Assembly (NCBI GenBank): GCA_963702035.1
Contig: OY969700.1
Span: forward strand, 1,488,001 to 1,552,000
Origin: VRUE01 sp963702035
GTDB taxonomy: Bacteria > Actinomycetota > Thermoleophilia > Solirubrobacterales > 70-9
DNA: 64,000 bases
Direction: 5' to 3'
Part shown: piece by piece, positions 39,612 to 49,677 of the stretch
How the letters are laid out: each line of letters begins with the position of its first letter
Position numbering within the stretch: the first letter of the stretch is position 1
Made by a program: the position numbers and the translations under genes
The notes under the pieces: generated by a model
Databases searched by the model: none
Seen by the model: the letters and a program-made list of their open reading frames with translations, nothing else
What the model was told of the DNA's origin: nothing

Positions 39612-42009
39612 CTAGGCGCCGAGGACGAAGCCCAGCGCGCCGTCGAAGCGGTAGCCGAAGGCGACCGCTTCCTGTGGATTGCAGGTGACCAACTGGTCGC
39701 CGGTTACGGGATGAGTGGTGCTGAAAAGGGGGCGGGCACCCGGTGAGCCTTCTCTATTCAGCCATCCGAGCGTGACGCTCCCACCCTCGCGCGGACGGTG
39801 CGCGAGCCGGTGCCGGGCCAGGCTCCTGGCCCTCGCCCTCGGAGACCGATACGGACCCGTATCCGACGCCGGCGACCTGGCCACCCAACGCGCCAGCTCG
39901 CGCGGATCTCGCGTCGCGCGCCTGGGGCGCGCGAGGTCGGTGGTCAACCGGCCGTCCTGACACAGCCGCAACGCGATTCGATCCATACGCGGGGAGTTGA
40001 ACAGGGAGCCCACGGTGGCCACTGGCGATTCGCCGTCGGAGGGCTCGACCGAATAGAGGTGTTGCCCAGACTCGCCGTCGAGCCGCCGGTAGAGCGCGAC
40101 GACCCTCGCTGCCGGCTCCGTCCGATCCCCGCGGGGCTGGAGCGGGAACGCCTGCACCCACCCGAGAAGGGCAATCGGTCTGGCGACCCCGTACAGAGGA
40201 TCTTCGGGACCCGCCACCAATACGCGCTCGCCGCTCTCCGGCATCTCGCACAGCTCCAGGGACTCGCACAGGGGAAACGGCCGATCTTCGATGTAACCCA
40301 ACGCCTGCCCTTCGGTCAGCTCGTCCTGCTCGTCGCTCAACTCGAAGGTCGCTGCCCTCGCGACAAGTCTCTGCGTGCCCGGCAAAGGGAAGGCGTGCGT
40401 CACGCCCAGATCGAGCTCCAACCGGAATCCGGGAGGGGGATTGCGGTCGTTCGTAACCACTCTCGTCGGTTCGTGAAGGTGCATATGACGACACAGCGGC
40501 CGGGTGTCGGGCGGCATCCACCCCGCTACGTCGTCCCATCTCCGCCCCGCACTGGGCGTCAGCTTCTCGAGGTATCGAGACCCGCCCGGAAGGGACGGCA
40601 CCCAGCGGGCTCTGATCTCCGCCTCGTTGAGATAGAGGCTCGGGTGTCGAACTTCGGCATCCCGGTGGGGGTCGCGCGGTCCGTAGTCGAGCGCCTGGAA
40701 GCGACTGAATCCGCGCTTCCGGTAGAGAAACGTCGGGCCGTCGGCGGGCTGGCCGCAGACGCCCCGGTCTGCAAGTTGAAGGATCAGGTCCCAGCTCTCG
40801 TGACCGGCGACCATGTCCTCTGAAAACGAGACTCCCGTTCCGTCGAACACGCGCATGTCATACATGGATGGAGATGGGCAGATGTCGCGCTGCATCAGCA
40901 ACCAGAGGTTGTACGCCGGCGTCTCCAGGTAGTCGGAGCGACTGCCGGTGTGCTTTGCATGCGGATAGACGAAGCCGACGTCCTCGGGAGCCTCCTCGAG
41001 CTTCGCGATCATGCTGTCCAGCGCTCCGGGCAGTAGCTGGTCGTCTGCATCGATCCACAACGCGTAATCCGTGTCGAAGACCTCGAGCGCTCGGTTGCGC
41101 GCGGCGCTCGGACCGAGGTTGGCCGGCTGGCGCAGAACGGTGATGGACGGATCGGCTTCCCATCGCTCGAGCGCCTCAAGCGTCTCCGGATCGTCGGAGC
41201 CGTCGTCAACGATGACGATGTGCTTCGGACGCAGGAACTGAAGCTTGATCGAGCGGATGCACTCGTCGAGGTAGATGCCATGCCGAAAGCAGGGCACGCC
41301 GACGCTGACGGTGCGCTCGCGGGGAGGGTTGCGCGACAGCCGCAGCGGCGCCCCCGTCGGCGCAACAGCGGTTTTCTCATCCGACCTCGCGACCCGTCGG
41401 GCAGCCGCCACCTGCCGGCCGGCCTGTAGGCGCTCGAAGAGCTCGCCCTGGTGGAGGCCCGCATCCCCGGGGTCAGAGGGCACAACCTCGATCCGGCTCG
41501 GCGGAATCTCGTTCCCGGCCACCGCCTGCTTCGTCCGCTCACCGGGAACGAGAAAAGCGTCGAACCAGATCCCCGTACCGCCGAGTCACATAGCCCACAT
41601 AGCCGGGCGGACCGGGTTCGCCGTCGGCGAAATGTACGAGCACAGCTGGAGGGTCGGGCAGGCCGGCGATGTCGGGAAGGAGGTCGAAGCCGAGCCGCGA
41701 GCCGGCGACGCTCAGCAGGCTTATGCGGTGACTCTCGATGAAGCTCAGGATGAGCTCCGGAAAGGCCGCTCCGGTCGTCTGCTCGGGCAGGTTCACGATC
41801 TCCTCGGCGAGCGGCTCGAGCTGATGCAAACGGCGGTTGGGCGAGGGCTCCGTGACGATCAGGTGAGACGCCCACCGGGCCCTGTCGAGACGGACGAAGG
41901 AATCGATGGTCGCCCCGCCAAGGCCGCCGTCGTCCACACTCGGCCTGAGGTAGAGAATCCGGGCTCGATCGTCCGCCACGGCTGCTTGCCGTCGCTCACC
42001 GGCAGTCAC
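39612..42009 (-). pseudogene. large GT2 glycosyltransferase, frameshifted near its N-terminus
   Basis: The upstream frame (GTG at 42009, overlapping the preceding stop by GTGA) encodes an N-terminal domain of about 155 aa (ARILYLRPSVDDGG, NRRLHQLEPLAEEI, FIESHRISLLSVAGS) ending in stop at 41539. The next frame, open from 41522, continues in register as AGNEIPPSRIEVVPSD. One extra T in a T4 run at about 41558-41561 (minus strand) explains the break: with three Ts the text reads ...RRF-LVPGERTKQAV. The second frame alone (636 aa) holds the whole GT2 domain (VGVPCFRHGIYLDECIRS, WIDADDQL) and a 300-aa C-terminal domain, and a GTG at 41522 could start it. It could be a real mutation, a phase-variable run or a sequencing error. 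Confidence 0.8.
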
Positions 42010-45000
42010 GGGCCCGGCGCCCCGCTCGCGGCATCGCCGCTCGGCGGGTCGAAGATGGCCCCGAGGATGCCGTCCATGAGGTAGCCCACGTCGGTCGCCT
42101 CCCGCGGGAACCGGGTCACCAGCTGATCGCCGGTCACGGGGTGGATGGTGCTGTAGAGAATGCTGCAGCCAGGGATGTTCTCGCGACACAGGTACCCGAG
42201 GGTCTCGCCGTCGTTCCCGGCGAGACGGCGGGCCCGGTGATGGAGCGTCAGGTAGCGCGCACGCAGGGCCACGCCCTTCATCCCGGCCGGGCTGCGACAG
42301 GAGCGAAGCGGTTCGGCGATCCAGCGGGCGATCTTGCGCGGATCGCGGCTGGCGCGGCCGGGCACGCAGAGCTCGCTGTCGAGCCGCCCGTCGGGGCGAA
42401 GCCGTAGGGCGATCATCTCCGGTCCCGGATAGCGGCGCAGGGAGCCTATGTCGCCCTCGCCTGGACCCACATCGGCAGCGCCGACCGAGTAGCTGTGCCT
42501 CCAACCGCGAGCATCGGCCTGGCGCCGCAAGGAGACAACAGCCCATGGTCCGGTGTGAAGAACCTCACTGGCGCGGGGCAAGATCGGGCAGGCCTCGATC
42601 CAGCCGAGGGTCTCGAGCGGCTCGGAGCCGTGGAAAAGCGGATCGCCCCGGCCGGCGACGAGAGTCTCCTGTCCGGTCTCGGGGACGCGGCGCAGCTCCA
42701 GGGGGTCCATCAGCACGAGCTGTTCTTGCTCGACATATCCCATGTGATATTCGCCCTCGACCAACTCTCCCTCTCGATCGGTGACCTTGAAGCTGTGGTT
42801 CGCATGCACCACCCGTTTGGTGTCAGGGAGGGATACGAGGTGCGTGCTGCCGAGGACGCGCTCGAGCATGTACCCAGGGGGCGGGCGCTTATCGGGTAGA
42901 ACCGTACGGAGCTGAGTTCTCGGATCGATGAAGCGGTAGAGCAGTTGCGTCTGCGGCGGGGTCCAGGGCTCCGACTGCTTCCAGCGCCGCACGGTTCCGG
43001 GCGTCAGCTCCGGCAGCCGCGGGGTCTGGTGGACAACCATGTGGCGCATCGCCGCCTCCGACCTGTCTGTGCAGCCGGGCAGATTGATGTCTATCTGGCC
43101 CGGGTCGTCGTGTCGCTCGGGGGGATCGACCGACCAGGGCGCACCCTCGGTTCCTACCGGAGCGACCCTCCACTGCACCGGGCCGATGGTCCTCAGACCG
43201 ACCGCGAGGTCGGCGAACGGCGAGCCCTCGACGCCGAGTGGAATCTCGGGAGCGCGGCCCCACAACGACCGTTCGAAGGCAACGGCGCCGGGTTTAGCCG
43301 AGAGGCGCTCGGTGTTGTCGAGTTGGCCGAAGAAGGCCCGCGACAGGCCGGGCATATCGGCGAGCACGAGCGCACACGCATTGCCATTCGCGACGAAAGA
43401 GTGGATCACCTGCTCGACGAACGACGGCACATCCAGAACCGCGGTGGCGGTGCGCGGCAGAAGCAGCACCCACCGACCGCGCGCGGTGTCGATTGCGGCT
43501 TGCAGCGAGGCGCCCGGCGAATTCGAATCGGCAATTCCGTCCACCGCCCGAACGCCCTCGCGAAGCTCGGTTCGGGCCAGCGCCTCGAAATCCGTGCAGG
43601 TCTGCCGCTCAAGCCCCCGGAGATCCTCCGCCCGCCATGCGCCGGTGGAGTCATCGAGCAGAACGATGCTGAGCGCCGGGGCCCAGCGCGCCTTGATCGC
43701 GTCGCGATTCCGATACAGGTGCGGATGACGGCGCTCGATCGTCCTTTCGAACGCATCGGGCCCGTAGTCGACCGCGTTGACCCGGCTGAAGCCCTGCCTG
43801 CGGTAGAGGAAGGTCGGCTCGTCGGCGGGAACGCCGTGCACGCCCCTTTCGACCAGCTGGAGAATCAGATCCCAGTCCTCGTGACCAACCACGATCTCCT
43901 CGGCGTAGCGTAATTCGTGCTCCCCGAACAGCCGTCGGTCGAAAAGCGCGGGGGCGGCACAATAGTTCCCCTCCATCAGCAGCCAGGAGTTGTAGGCCGG
44001 CGGGTGGACCTCCTCCGACTGATTCCCGATGTGACGCCAACTGGGGTAGACGAAGCCGACGTCCTCGGATGCTGTCTCGAGTTGCGCCAGCATGCGCTCC
44101 AGCGCATCCGGAACCAGCTGGTCGTCAGCGTCGATCGGCAGGACGTAACTGGTGTTGAGATTCTTGATCGCCCGGTTGCGAGCGGCACTCGGCCCCGCGT
44201 TCTCGGGCTGGCGCAGAACTGTGACCTCCTGATCGTCGTCGAGACGACTGAGCGCTTCGATCGTCTCCCGATCGTTCGACCCGTCGTCCACGACGACGAT
44301 CGCGGCCGGGGCATGGGTTTGGGCCTTTATCGAGGCGATGCAGGCATCAAGGAAGATGCCGTGCCTGTAGCAGGGAACGATGACCCCCACCGTGCGCTCC
44401 GGGAGCGGGTCGCGTCCAAGCCGCAGGGGCCGCGGAGGCGCGCCCAACGGCTCGTCGCGTTCCGGGACCTCATCGCCGAAGAGCTCCTCGTTCCGCCACT
44501 GGCTGCTCGCGAGGCGTTCCGCAAGGAGCCGAGCGTACAGGGCATTGCGCCGCTCCCCCGCCTCCGCCGGCGCCGCTCCCTCGGGCACGCAATCGACCTT
44601 ACTGAGCGGAATCTCCTGCTCGGCAATGGCCTTCGCGAGATCCTCGCCGGCGACCGAGAAGGCGTCGATCAGGTTGCCGTAGCGCCGCGTCACGTAGCGG
44701 ACGTGGTGGTTCGTCTGTCCGGGATCCTCTGCTCGCAGCTCGGCGACGACCGCCGGGGGTTCCGGCAAGCAGGTCATATCCGGGAGCAGGTCGAAGGCCC
44801 GCCGCGAGTTCACAACGTGGACGACTCGCACCATCCGGCTCTCGATGAAGCCGAGGATGAACTCGGGGAAGGCGCGGCCCGGCATCAGGTCCGGCAGGTT
44901 CCAGATCTCCTCCGCATAGGGCTCAACTTGGTGGAGCAGACGATTCGGCGAAGGCGTCGTCGTGATCAGCGATGGCGCCCAGCGGGTACGGTCGAGGTGC

Positions 45001-45128
45001 TTGAACCAATCGACCGTCGCGCTGGCCGAGCCGCCGAGGTCCACCCACGGGGCGATATAGAGGATCGGTGCCCGCCCATCACTCACGTCGCCAATATATG
45101 GATTGCCGCGCACACGCGAGTTGACCAC
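42006..45128 (-). CDS. giant multidomain GT2 glycosyltransferase
   Basis: The protein is 1040 aa, GTG at 45128 (GTG 45086, VSDGRAPILYI, is also plausible). Residues 15-180 form a GT4-N-like domain (ILYIAPWVDLGGSASATVDWF). Residues 245-470 are a GT2 domain with VGVIVPCYRHGIFLDACIAS, VVVDDGSNDRET, ENAGPSAARNRAI and LPIDADDQL (DxD). Residues 500-640 look like a degenerate second GT-A (LSIVLLDDSTGAW). A C-terminal region of about 330 aa (LPELTPGTVRRWKQSEPW ... HPVTGDQLVTRFPREATDVGY) is shared with the downstream gene and with a scrap at 34500-34589; I cannot assign it to a family. It is the middle gene of a minus-strand operon with a sulfotransferase and the frameshifted paralogue. Confidence 0.85.
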   Translation of the reverse strand: MVNSRVRGNPYIGDVSDGRAPILYIAPWVDLGGSASATVDWFKHLDRTRWAPSLITTTPSPNRLLHQVEPYAEEIWNLPDLMPGRAFPEFILGFIESRMVRVVHVVNSRRAFDLLPDMTCLPEPPAVVAELRAEDPGQTNHHVRYVTRRYGNLIDAFSVAGEDLAKAIAEQEIPLSKVDCVPEGAAPAEAGERRNALYARLLAERLASSQWRNEELFGDEVPERDEPLGAPPRPLRLGRDPLPERTVGVIVPCYRHGIFLDACIASIKAQTHAPAAIVVVDDGSNDRETIEALSRLDDDQEVTVLRQPENAGPSAARNRAIKNLNTSYVLPIDADDQLVPDALERMLAQLETASEDVGFVYPSWRHIGNQSEEVHPPAYNSWLLMEGNYCAAPALFDRRLFGEHELRYAEEIVVGHEDWDLILQLVERGVHGVPADEPTFLYRRQGFSRVNAVDYGPDAFERTIERRHPHLYRNRDAIKARWAPALSIVLLDDSTGAWRAEDLRGLERQTCTDFEALARTELREGVRAVDGIADSNSPGASLQAAIDTARGRWVLLLPRTATAVLDVPSFVEQVIHSFVANGNACALVLADMPGLSRAFFGQLDNTERLSAKPGAVAFERSLWGRAPEIPLGVEGSPFADLAVGLRTIGPVQWRVAPVGTEGAPWSVDPPERHDDPGQIDINLPGCTDRSEAAMRHMVVHQTPRLPELTPGTVRRWKQSEPWTPPQTQLLYRFIDPRTQLRTVLPDKRPPPGYMLERVLGSTHLVSLPDTKRVVHANHSFKVTDREGELVEGEYHMGYVEQEQLVLMDPLELRRVPETGQETLVAGRGDPLFHGSEPLETLGWIEACPILPRASEVLHTGPWAVVSLRRQADARGWRHSYSVGAADVGPGEGDIGSLRRYPGPEMIALRLRPDGRLDSELCVPGRASRDPRKIARWIAEPLRSCRSPAGMKGVALRARYLTLHHRARRLAGNDGETLGYLCRENIPGCSILYSTIHPVTGDQLVTRFPREATDVGYLMDGILGAIFDPPSGDAASGAPGP

Positions 45129-45136
45129 GGGGATTG

Positions 45137-46267
45137 TCAGCTATCTCGCCAAGCAGCCCCAAATCGGCGAAGTGGAGCCGTCACGCGCCAACTACGAGAG
45201 CCCTGAATAGTCCTGAGGCTCGTTTCGGCATCCTCTGCCCTGGCTCTGGTGTCGTTCATTGCTTGCGTAAGGTCGTTCGCCGCATCGGCCGCATCTTTCA
45301 TCTGACGCTCGAGAAGGTCGATGCGACCGACAATCCCGTCGAGGGTTGTCGCGATGTAGCTGAGACCAGCCTGAGCTCGCAGCCGCTCGCCCTCCTGCCT
45401 GACTAGATCCTGAGCCACGACCGGAGACTCGCGGAGTTCGGCAGGAACTTTCAAGTGACATCCACCAGCTGGAAGCGAGTGAAGAAAAGCCCAGACGCGC
45501 TTCTGGCGGGCCGAAAGAAGCTCGTCGTGGAGCCCACTGTCACGTTGGCCCGGGAGCTCACGGTCGATACCGTCGCCGGCAAGCGACGATTTGACGTGCT
45601 CGGCATATGCAGAACCAATATGGGCGACAGCGCTTTCCACCGCCTTCACCATGCTCTCCGGCCGGTTGATGATCTGTGCAAATGGAGCAACCGTCACATC
45701 GGCGCCGTTGAGATAGTCAAGAAGGCCAGTCATATGAACCTCCCATGCGGCGAGTCCGCATTGAAGAGGAGTGCCGTCGCGTTCGAAGAGCGACAGAGCG
45801 ACCTCGATAGGGCTCCGAACCGCAAGGACGACGTGGAGGCGCCTGTCGATCGCCGACCCCCAAATTGGCAGCAATGCACTGATCCTGGGCTCCTTGATCA
45901 CAATCGGGTGACCCTCAGCCTGTGATTGCAGGGATTCGAGAATGGAGCGAATTCTCGGCTGGTAGTCGGCCCTATGCCGGCGTTGCACCGCTGCCGACGG
46001 GCCCTGAGCCCACCAGGAACTATCGAAGCGTCGAAGTACCTCTTCATTCAACTCGAGGACTGAAAGTGCCTCAAAATGTCCCATGACATTAGACGGCCTG
46101 GGGCCGAGCAACTGCTCGTCGGTGCCGGCAAAGAACCCCGCCAGCACAAAGGCCCGAGCTATGGCGCTGGTTCCACTCCGACTCGTCCCGAGAATCACCA
46201 CTCCACTTGGGCCGACGGCGCTCGAAGTCCGGCGATCCGTCGGGGATTTCGCGTCCGGCTGCTTCAT
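45137..46267 (-). CDS. sulfotransferase family protein with C-terminal coiled coil
   Basis: The protein is 376 aa. VVILGTSRSGTSAIARAF (residues 23-40) is the 5'-phosphosulfate loop and LAVRSPIEVALSLF (about 150-163) the 3'-phosphate-binding motif of PAPS-dependent sulfotransferases. VIKEPRI precedes it. The last 70 residues form a coiled coil (ERQMKDAADAANDLTQAMND) followed by GSRSWRVTAPLRRFG, a motif often found at the ends of surface-glycan transferases and also in the small protein at 55297. It probably sulfates the glycan in the cytoplasm. First gene of the minus-strand operon, 8 nt ahead of the giant GT2. Confidence 0.82.
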   Translation of the reverse strand: MKQPDAKSPTDRRTSSAVGPSGVVILGTSRSGTSAIARAFVLAGFFAGTDEQLLGPRPSNVMGHFEALSVLELNEEVLRRFDSSWWAQGPSAAVQRRHRADYQPRIRSILESLQSQAEGHPIVIKEPRISALLPIWGSAIDRRLHVVLAVRSPIEVALSLFERDGTPLQCGLAAWEVHMTGLLDYLNGADVTVAPFAQIINRPESMVKAVESAVAHIGSAYAEHVKSSLAGDGIDRELPGQRDSGLHDELLSARQKRVWAFLHSLPAGGCHLKVPAELRESPVVAQDLVRQEGERLRAQAGLSYIATTLDGIVGRIDLLERQMKDAADAANDLTQAMNDTRARAEDAETSLRTIQGSRSWRVTAPLRRFGAAWRDS

Positions 46268-46341
46268 GGGCTCGGGATTTTTGCACGGCCGCCAGGCTCG
46301 CAGGGCACCCGGTCCAGCGGAGCAGCGGCTACAGTCAGCGC

Positions 46342-47205
46342 GTGGAGATCGAGGCGATCGTAGTGAGCCATGGGGCCGAAAGGTTGCTGCGCAATTGTCT
46401 GCGCTCTGTGATGGATCACCCGGCGTCCGGAGGCACGCTGGTCACGGTGGTCAACAGCGGCAGTCCCAACTCAACCCCGGACATGGTCGAACGCGAGTTT
46501 CCGGACGTACGGCTGATCCGGAAATCCAATATCGGCTTCTCGGCCGCAAACAACGTGGTCCTGCGTGAAAGCAAGGCCAAAGCCATTCTTCTGCTCAACC
46601 CGGACACCGAGATATATGACGGCACGCTAGACGCCGCGCTGCAGCGACTCTGGAGTCAGGAGCGGATCGGCATGGTCGGGGTCAAGCTCGTCACTGAGTC
46701 GGGAGAGCTGGACCATGCCTGCAAGCGGTCCTTCCCAACGCCGCTCGCGGCGCTCGCTCATTTCACCGGCATCGGCCGGAAGGCCGATGCCTCCAGCAAC
46801 TTGAGCCAATATCGCGCGACCGACCTCGGGGATGACGAGGCCGGCGAGGTTGACGCCGTCAACGGCGCCTTCATGCTCTGCCGGATGGAGGCAGTGCGCG
46901 ATGTCGGCCTGCTCGACGAGGGCTACTGGCTCTACATGGAGGACCTCGACTGGTGCCATCGCTTCTGGGACGCAGGATGGAAGGTCTTCTACGAACCCGC
47001 CGGGCTCGCACTGCACGTCAAGGGAGGTTCCAGCGGCGCACGGCGCGCCTTCCGCCAGGAGGTCGCTTTCCATCGCGGTATGGCACGTTTCTATCGCCGC
47101 TTCGACGCACCAAGGCATAACCCCCTGGTTAACGCCGCCGTCTACTTTGGGATCGGCGCGAAACTGCTCACCAGCTTGGCGGTCACCGCCGTACGCGGTC
47201 GGTAA
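46342..47205 (+). CDS. GT2 rhamnosyltransferase-like (WbbL type)
   Basis: The protein is 287 aa from the GTG at 46342 (VEIEAIVVSHGAERLLRN). The earlier frame start at 46207 lies inside the divergent sulfotransferase gene and is rejected. Landmarks: VNSGSPNSTPDMV, NIGFSAANNVVLRES, LLLNPDTEIYDG (DxD), VDAVNGAFMLCRMEAVRDVGLLDEGYWLYMEDLDW and YEPAGLALHVKGGSS. These fit rhamnosyltransferases such as WbbL, which use dTDP-L-rhamnose made by the rml genes 5-9 kb away. It is divergent from the sulfotransferase with a 74-bp shared promoter region. Confidence 0.9.
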   Translation: MEIEAIVVSHGAERLLRNCLRSVMDHPASGGTLVTVVNSGSPNSTPDMVEREFPDVRLIRKSNIGFSAANNVVLRESKAKAILLLNPDTEIYDGTLDAALQRLWSQERIGMVGVKLVTESGELDHACKRSFPTPLAALAHFTGIGRKADASSNLSQYRATDLGDDEAGEVDAVNGAFMLCRMEAVRDVGLLDEGYWLYMEDLDWCHRFWDAGWKVFYEPAGLALHVKGGSSGARRAFRQEVAFHRGMARFYRRFDAPRHNPLVNAAVYFGIGAKLLTSLAVTAVRGR

Positions 47206-47213
47206 ACCTCTCC

Positions 47214-49292
47214 ATGAGAGCGATCATGCCGCAGACGTCGCCAGTCCATGCTGTCCTCGCGGCGCCGCCCGGCGTCAACATCGGTATGGCAGCGACGGAG
47301 TTAGGTCTTCTCTCCGTCGTGCGCGAGGCGGGAGTCACCATCGTTCCCCGTCGCCATCCGGCCCTTCTGGCGCGGCGGGTGGCCCTTCCTGACGCAGCGG
47401 AAGTCGACCGGCGCATGGATGTCGGTGCCGGCCAAACCGTTCCCCTCGACCGCCTGCCGGCCGTGAGTGAGGGACGCCTTCTCTATTGGGCCGACTTCCA
47501 TCACATGCGGCAGTACGTCGCCGCGGTGGCCCAAGCCGATGGCGGCGACGGCCCGCGAACCCGGAGGCTGCTCATGGCCGACGGTGCCGATGACGAAATC
47601 GTGGCCAAGGCGCAGTCGTTTGGCACGACGCTGCTCTTCAACGGCGCCGCAGACCTCCGCGACGCCCCATACCGCGGAGCCCTGGAACATCTGCTCCGAG
47701 GTTGCGCGGGCGCCTGGCTTCGTGATCCGATCTCAGCAGCGATGGCACGGCGCAGTGCGGGCGGTGCCGCAACTGTGCGTCTCGGCGTCGATGCGGCGCT
47801 CTTGGCGGAACGGCCGCCTGTCGATACGGATGGTGCTGCTTTGGCGGTCTTCCTTGGCCGAACCGCGCAGGCGCACGCACCTCTTCTGCACGTTGCGGAA
47901 CGCCTCGCGCAGCACGTCGGCCTCGAGCCGCACTGGCTCGACTGGGGATGCCACCGCGCCTTCCCGGCATTGCCGGATGAGACCCTGCGACGACGGCTCG
48001 GAGCACTGCCGGGGGGACTGGACGCGCGCGAAGCGCTCCGACAGCTCTCGAATGCGCGAGCGGTCGTCACCGATTCGTACCACGTCGCGCTGATCGCCTG
48101 GGGCTGGGGAATCCCCGCCGTCACCATCACGGGGATCTCCGAGGAGGCAACGCCGTCATCGGTTGACGGCGGGCGGCTCAGGTCATGGCGCGACAAGAGG
48201 GAGATCGCCGCATCGCACTACGGCGCACTCGAGTTCGTTCTCCGGCCCGAGGAGTGGACGAATCCGTCACGCCTCGAACGGCGGCTGGCTCATCTAACCG
48301 AGATGATCGACGGTGAGTTTGCCCAGGATGTCGCGAGCCGGATTGCCGCCGAGGTGGCGCTCACTCGCACCGAGTTGCTTGCCTCTTGGCGGAATCCCAA
48401 CGAACTTTCGACTGTGGGGGCTGCGCCCATTGTTTCTTCAGTGCACAGAGAGATTGGCGCAGCCGCTGTCGTCGCCGTCCGCAATGAGCGTCGTCATGTC
48501 AACGGATTGCTGCGACGCCTCGTTGGCGACGGCCTCGACGTCGTCGTTATCGACCACGCCTCAACGGACGGCTCAGGAGAGATCGCCAAGCGCTGGCAGG
48601 GGCATGGCGTTCTGTGGGTCGAACAGCGCCCCTTTGACGGAGTCTTCCGCCTCGAGGAACTGCTGCAGTGGAAGGCGGAGGCGTACGCCAAGCTCGACCA
48701 CGAGTGGCTCGTCCATGTCGACTCCGATGAGTGGCTGCAATCGCCGCGAGACGGGGAGCAGCTGATCGACCTGATCCAGCGAGCAGACGCAAGCGGTGCC
48801 AACGTCATCAACTTCGATGAGTTTACGTTCGTGCCCGATATCGAGCTGCCGGCGGGCTCGGACCCGCGCGAGGTCTTCACGACCTATTACCACTTTGCGC
48901 CCTTTAGCCCTCGCCTCATGCGGATGTGGCGCCAAAGCGCTGATCTTTCGGGAATCGCCGGCGGCGGTCACGTCCTATCGGGCTCCGACATCCATCTCTT
49001 CGGAGAGGCGGGGATCCTTCGCCACTATCCCGTGCTCAGTGCGGACGGGCAGGGCATCAAGTACCTCGATCGTGTCTTCTCGGAGGAGGAGGTCCGCAGA
49101 AGCTGGCATGGCAACCGCATTGGGCTGCGTGCCGAGGATTTCGTCATCCGCGAGAACCCCAGCCTCCGACGCCTGGTGCGCTGGTCGTCTCGTGACTTCG
49201 ATCGCTCGGCCCCGGTCAAATTCCACTACTGGGAGAAGGAGTGGACCGAGGAAAGTTCCCACGGATCCTCGAAGGGGACGAATCGCAGCTGA
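47214..49292 (+). CDS. polysaccharide pyruvyltransferase-like / GT2 fusion protein
   Basis: The protein is 692 aa (ATG 47214 or 47226). Residues 10-395 look like a polysaccharide pyruvyltransferase (CsaB-like): LLMADGADDE, ALAVFLGRTAQAH, and near the end NARAVVTDSYHVALIAWGWGIPAVTI, the SxxH-containing signature. Residues 410-640 are a GT2_4-type glycosyltransferase: AAVVAVRNERRHVNGLLRRL, VVVIDHASTDGS, LDHEWLVHVDSDEWLQ (DxD) and LFGEAGILRHYP. The fusion suggests addition of a pyruvyl ketal and transfer of the same or an adjacent sugar. It lies 8 nt after the rhamnosyltransferase gene, in one operon. Confidence 0.8.
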   Translation: MRAIMPQTSPVHAVLAAPPGVNIGMAATELGLLSVVREAGVTIVPRRHPALLARRVALPDAAEVDRRMDVGAGQTVPLDRLPAVSEGRLLYWADFHHMRQYVAAVAQADGGDGPRTRRLLMADGADDEIVAKAQSFGTTLLFNGAADLRDAPYRGALEHLLRGCAGAWLRDPISAAMARRSAGGAATVRLGVDAALLAERPPVDTDGAALAVFLGRTAQAHAPLLHVAERLAQHVGLEPHWLDWGCHRAFPALPDETLRRRLGALPGGLDAREALRQLSNARAVVTDSYHVALIAWGWGIPAVTITGISEEATPSSVDGGRLRSWRDKREIAASHYGALEFVLRPEEWTNPSRLERRLAHLTEMIDGEFAQDVASRIAAEVALTRTELLASWRNPNELSTVGAAPIVSSVHREIGAAAVVAVRNERRHVNGLLRRLVGDGLDVVVIDHASTDGSGEIAKRWQGHGVLWVEQRPFDGVFRLEELLQWKAEAYAKLDHEWLVHVDSDEWLQSPRDGEQLIDLIQRADASGANVINFDEFTFVPDIELPAGSDPREVFTTYYHFAPFSPRLMRMWRQSADLSGIAGGGHVLSGSDIHLFGEAGILRHYPVLSADGQGIKYLDRVFSEEEVRRSWHGNRIGLRAEDFVIRENPSLRRLVRWSSRDFDRSAPVKFHYWEKEWTEESSHGSSKGTNRS

Positions 49293-49295
49293 GCT

Positions 49296-49583
49296 TCAGG
49301 CTCGAGGTGAGGCGGTGAGAATTGCTGCGACGATCGTGGTGCCCGCCCCCATCACGGCCATCAGCATATGCGTCAAGCGATCGTTCAGCCTGTCGAAGCG
49401 GTCATCGATCTTCTGGAAGCCGCCTTTCATTTCCCGCCGTAGCTCGAGCAGCTCGGCATCGGTCCGCTTGAATCCCTCATCGACCCGGACCTCCACGCGC
49501 GCGAGCCTGACGTCCACGTCGCCAACCTTTGCAGCGAACTCGTCCATCTTGTCGTCGTTCCAGCGCTCTAGCATCACGGACAT
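49296..49583 (-). CDS. small coiled-coil protein with C-terminal TM helix (family member 2)
   Basis: The protein is 95 aa, ATG at 49583, with TTAAGGTG 7-12 nt upstream as Shine-Dalgarno. It opens MSVMLERWNDDKMDEFAAKVGDV, then RVEVRVDEGFKRTDAELLELRREMKGGFQKIDDRFDRL as heptads, and a TM helix (HMLMAVMGAGTTIVAAILTA). Sequence and leader match the gene at 49678-50004 closely and that at 33904-34194 more distantly. Function is unknown. Confidence 0.75.
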   Translation of the reverse strand: MSVMLERWNDDKMDEFAAKVGDVDVRLARVEVRVDEGFKRTDAELLELRREMKGGFQKIDDRFDRLNDRLTHMLMAVMGAGTTIVAAILTASPRA

Positions 49584-49677
49584 TGTTGCACCTTAAACAT
49601 TTCGGCGACGGAAGCGCCGCAGGTGGCTGGTCGGGCTCGCGGTGCCCTGCGGGACGAAGCGCTGAGCGTCGAGGTGG

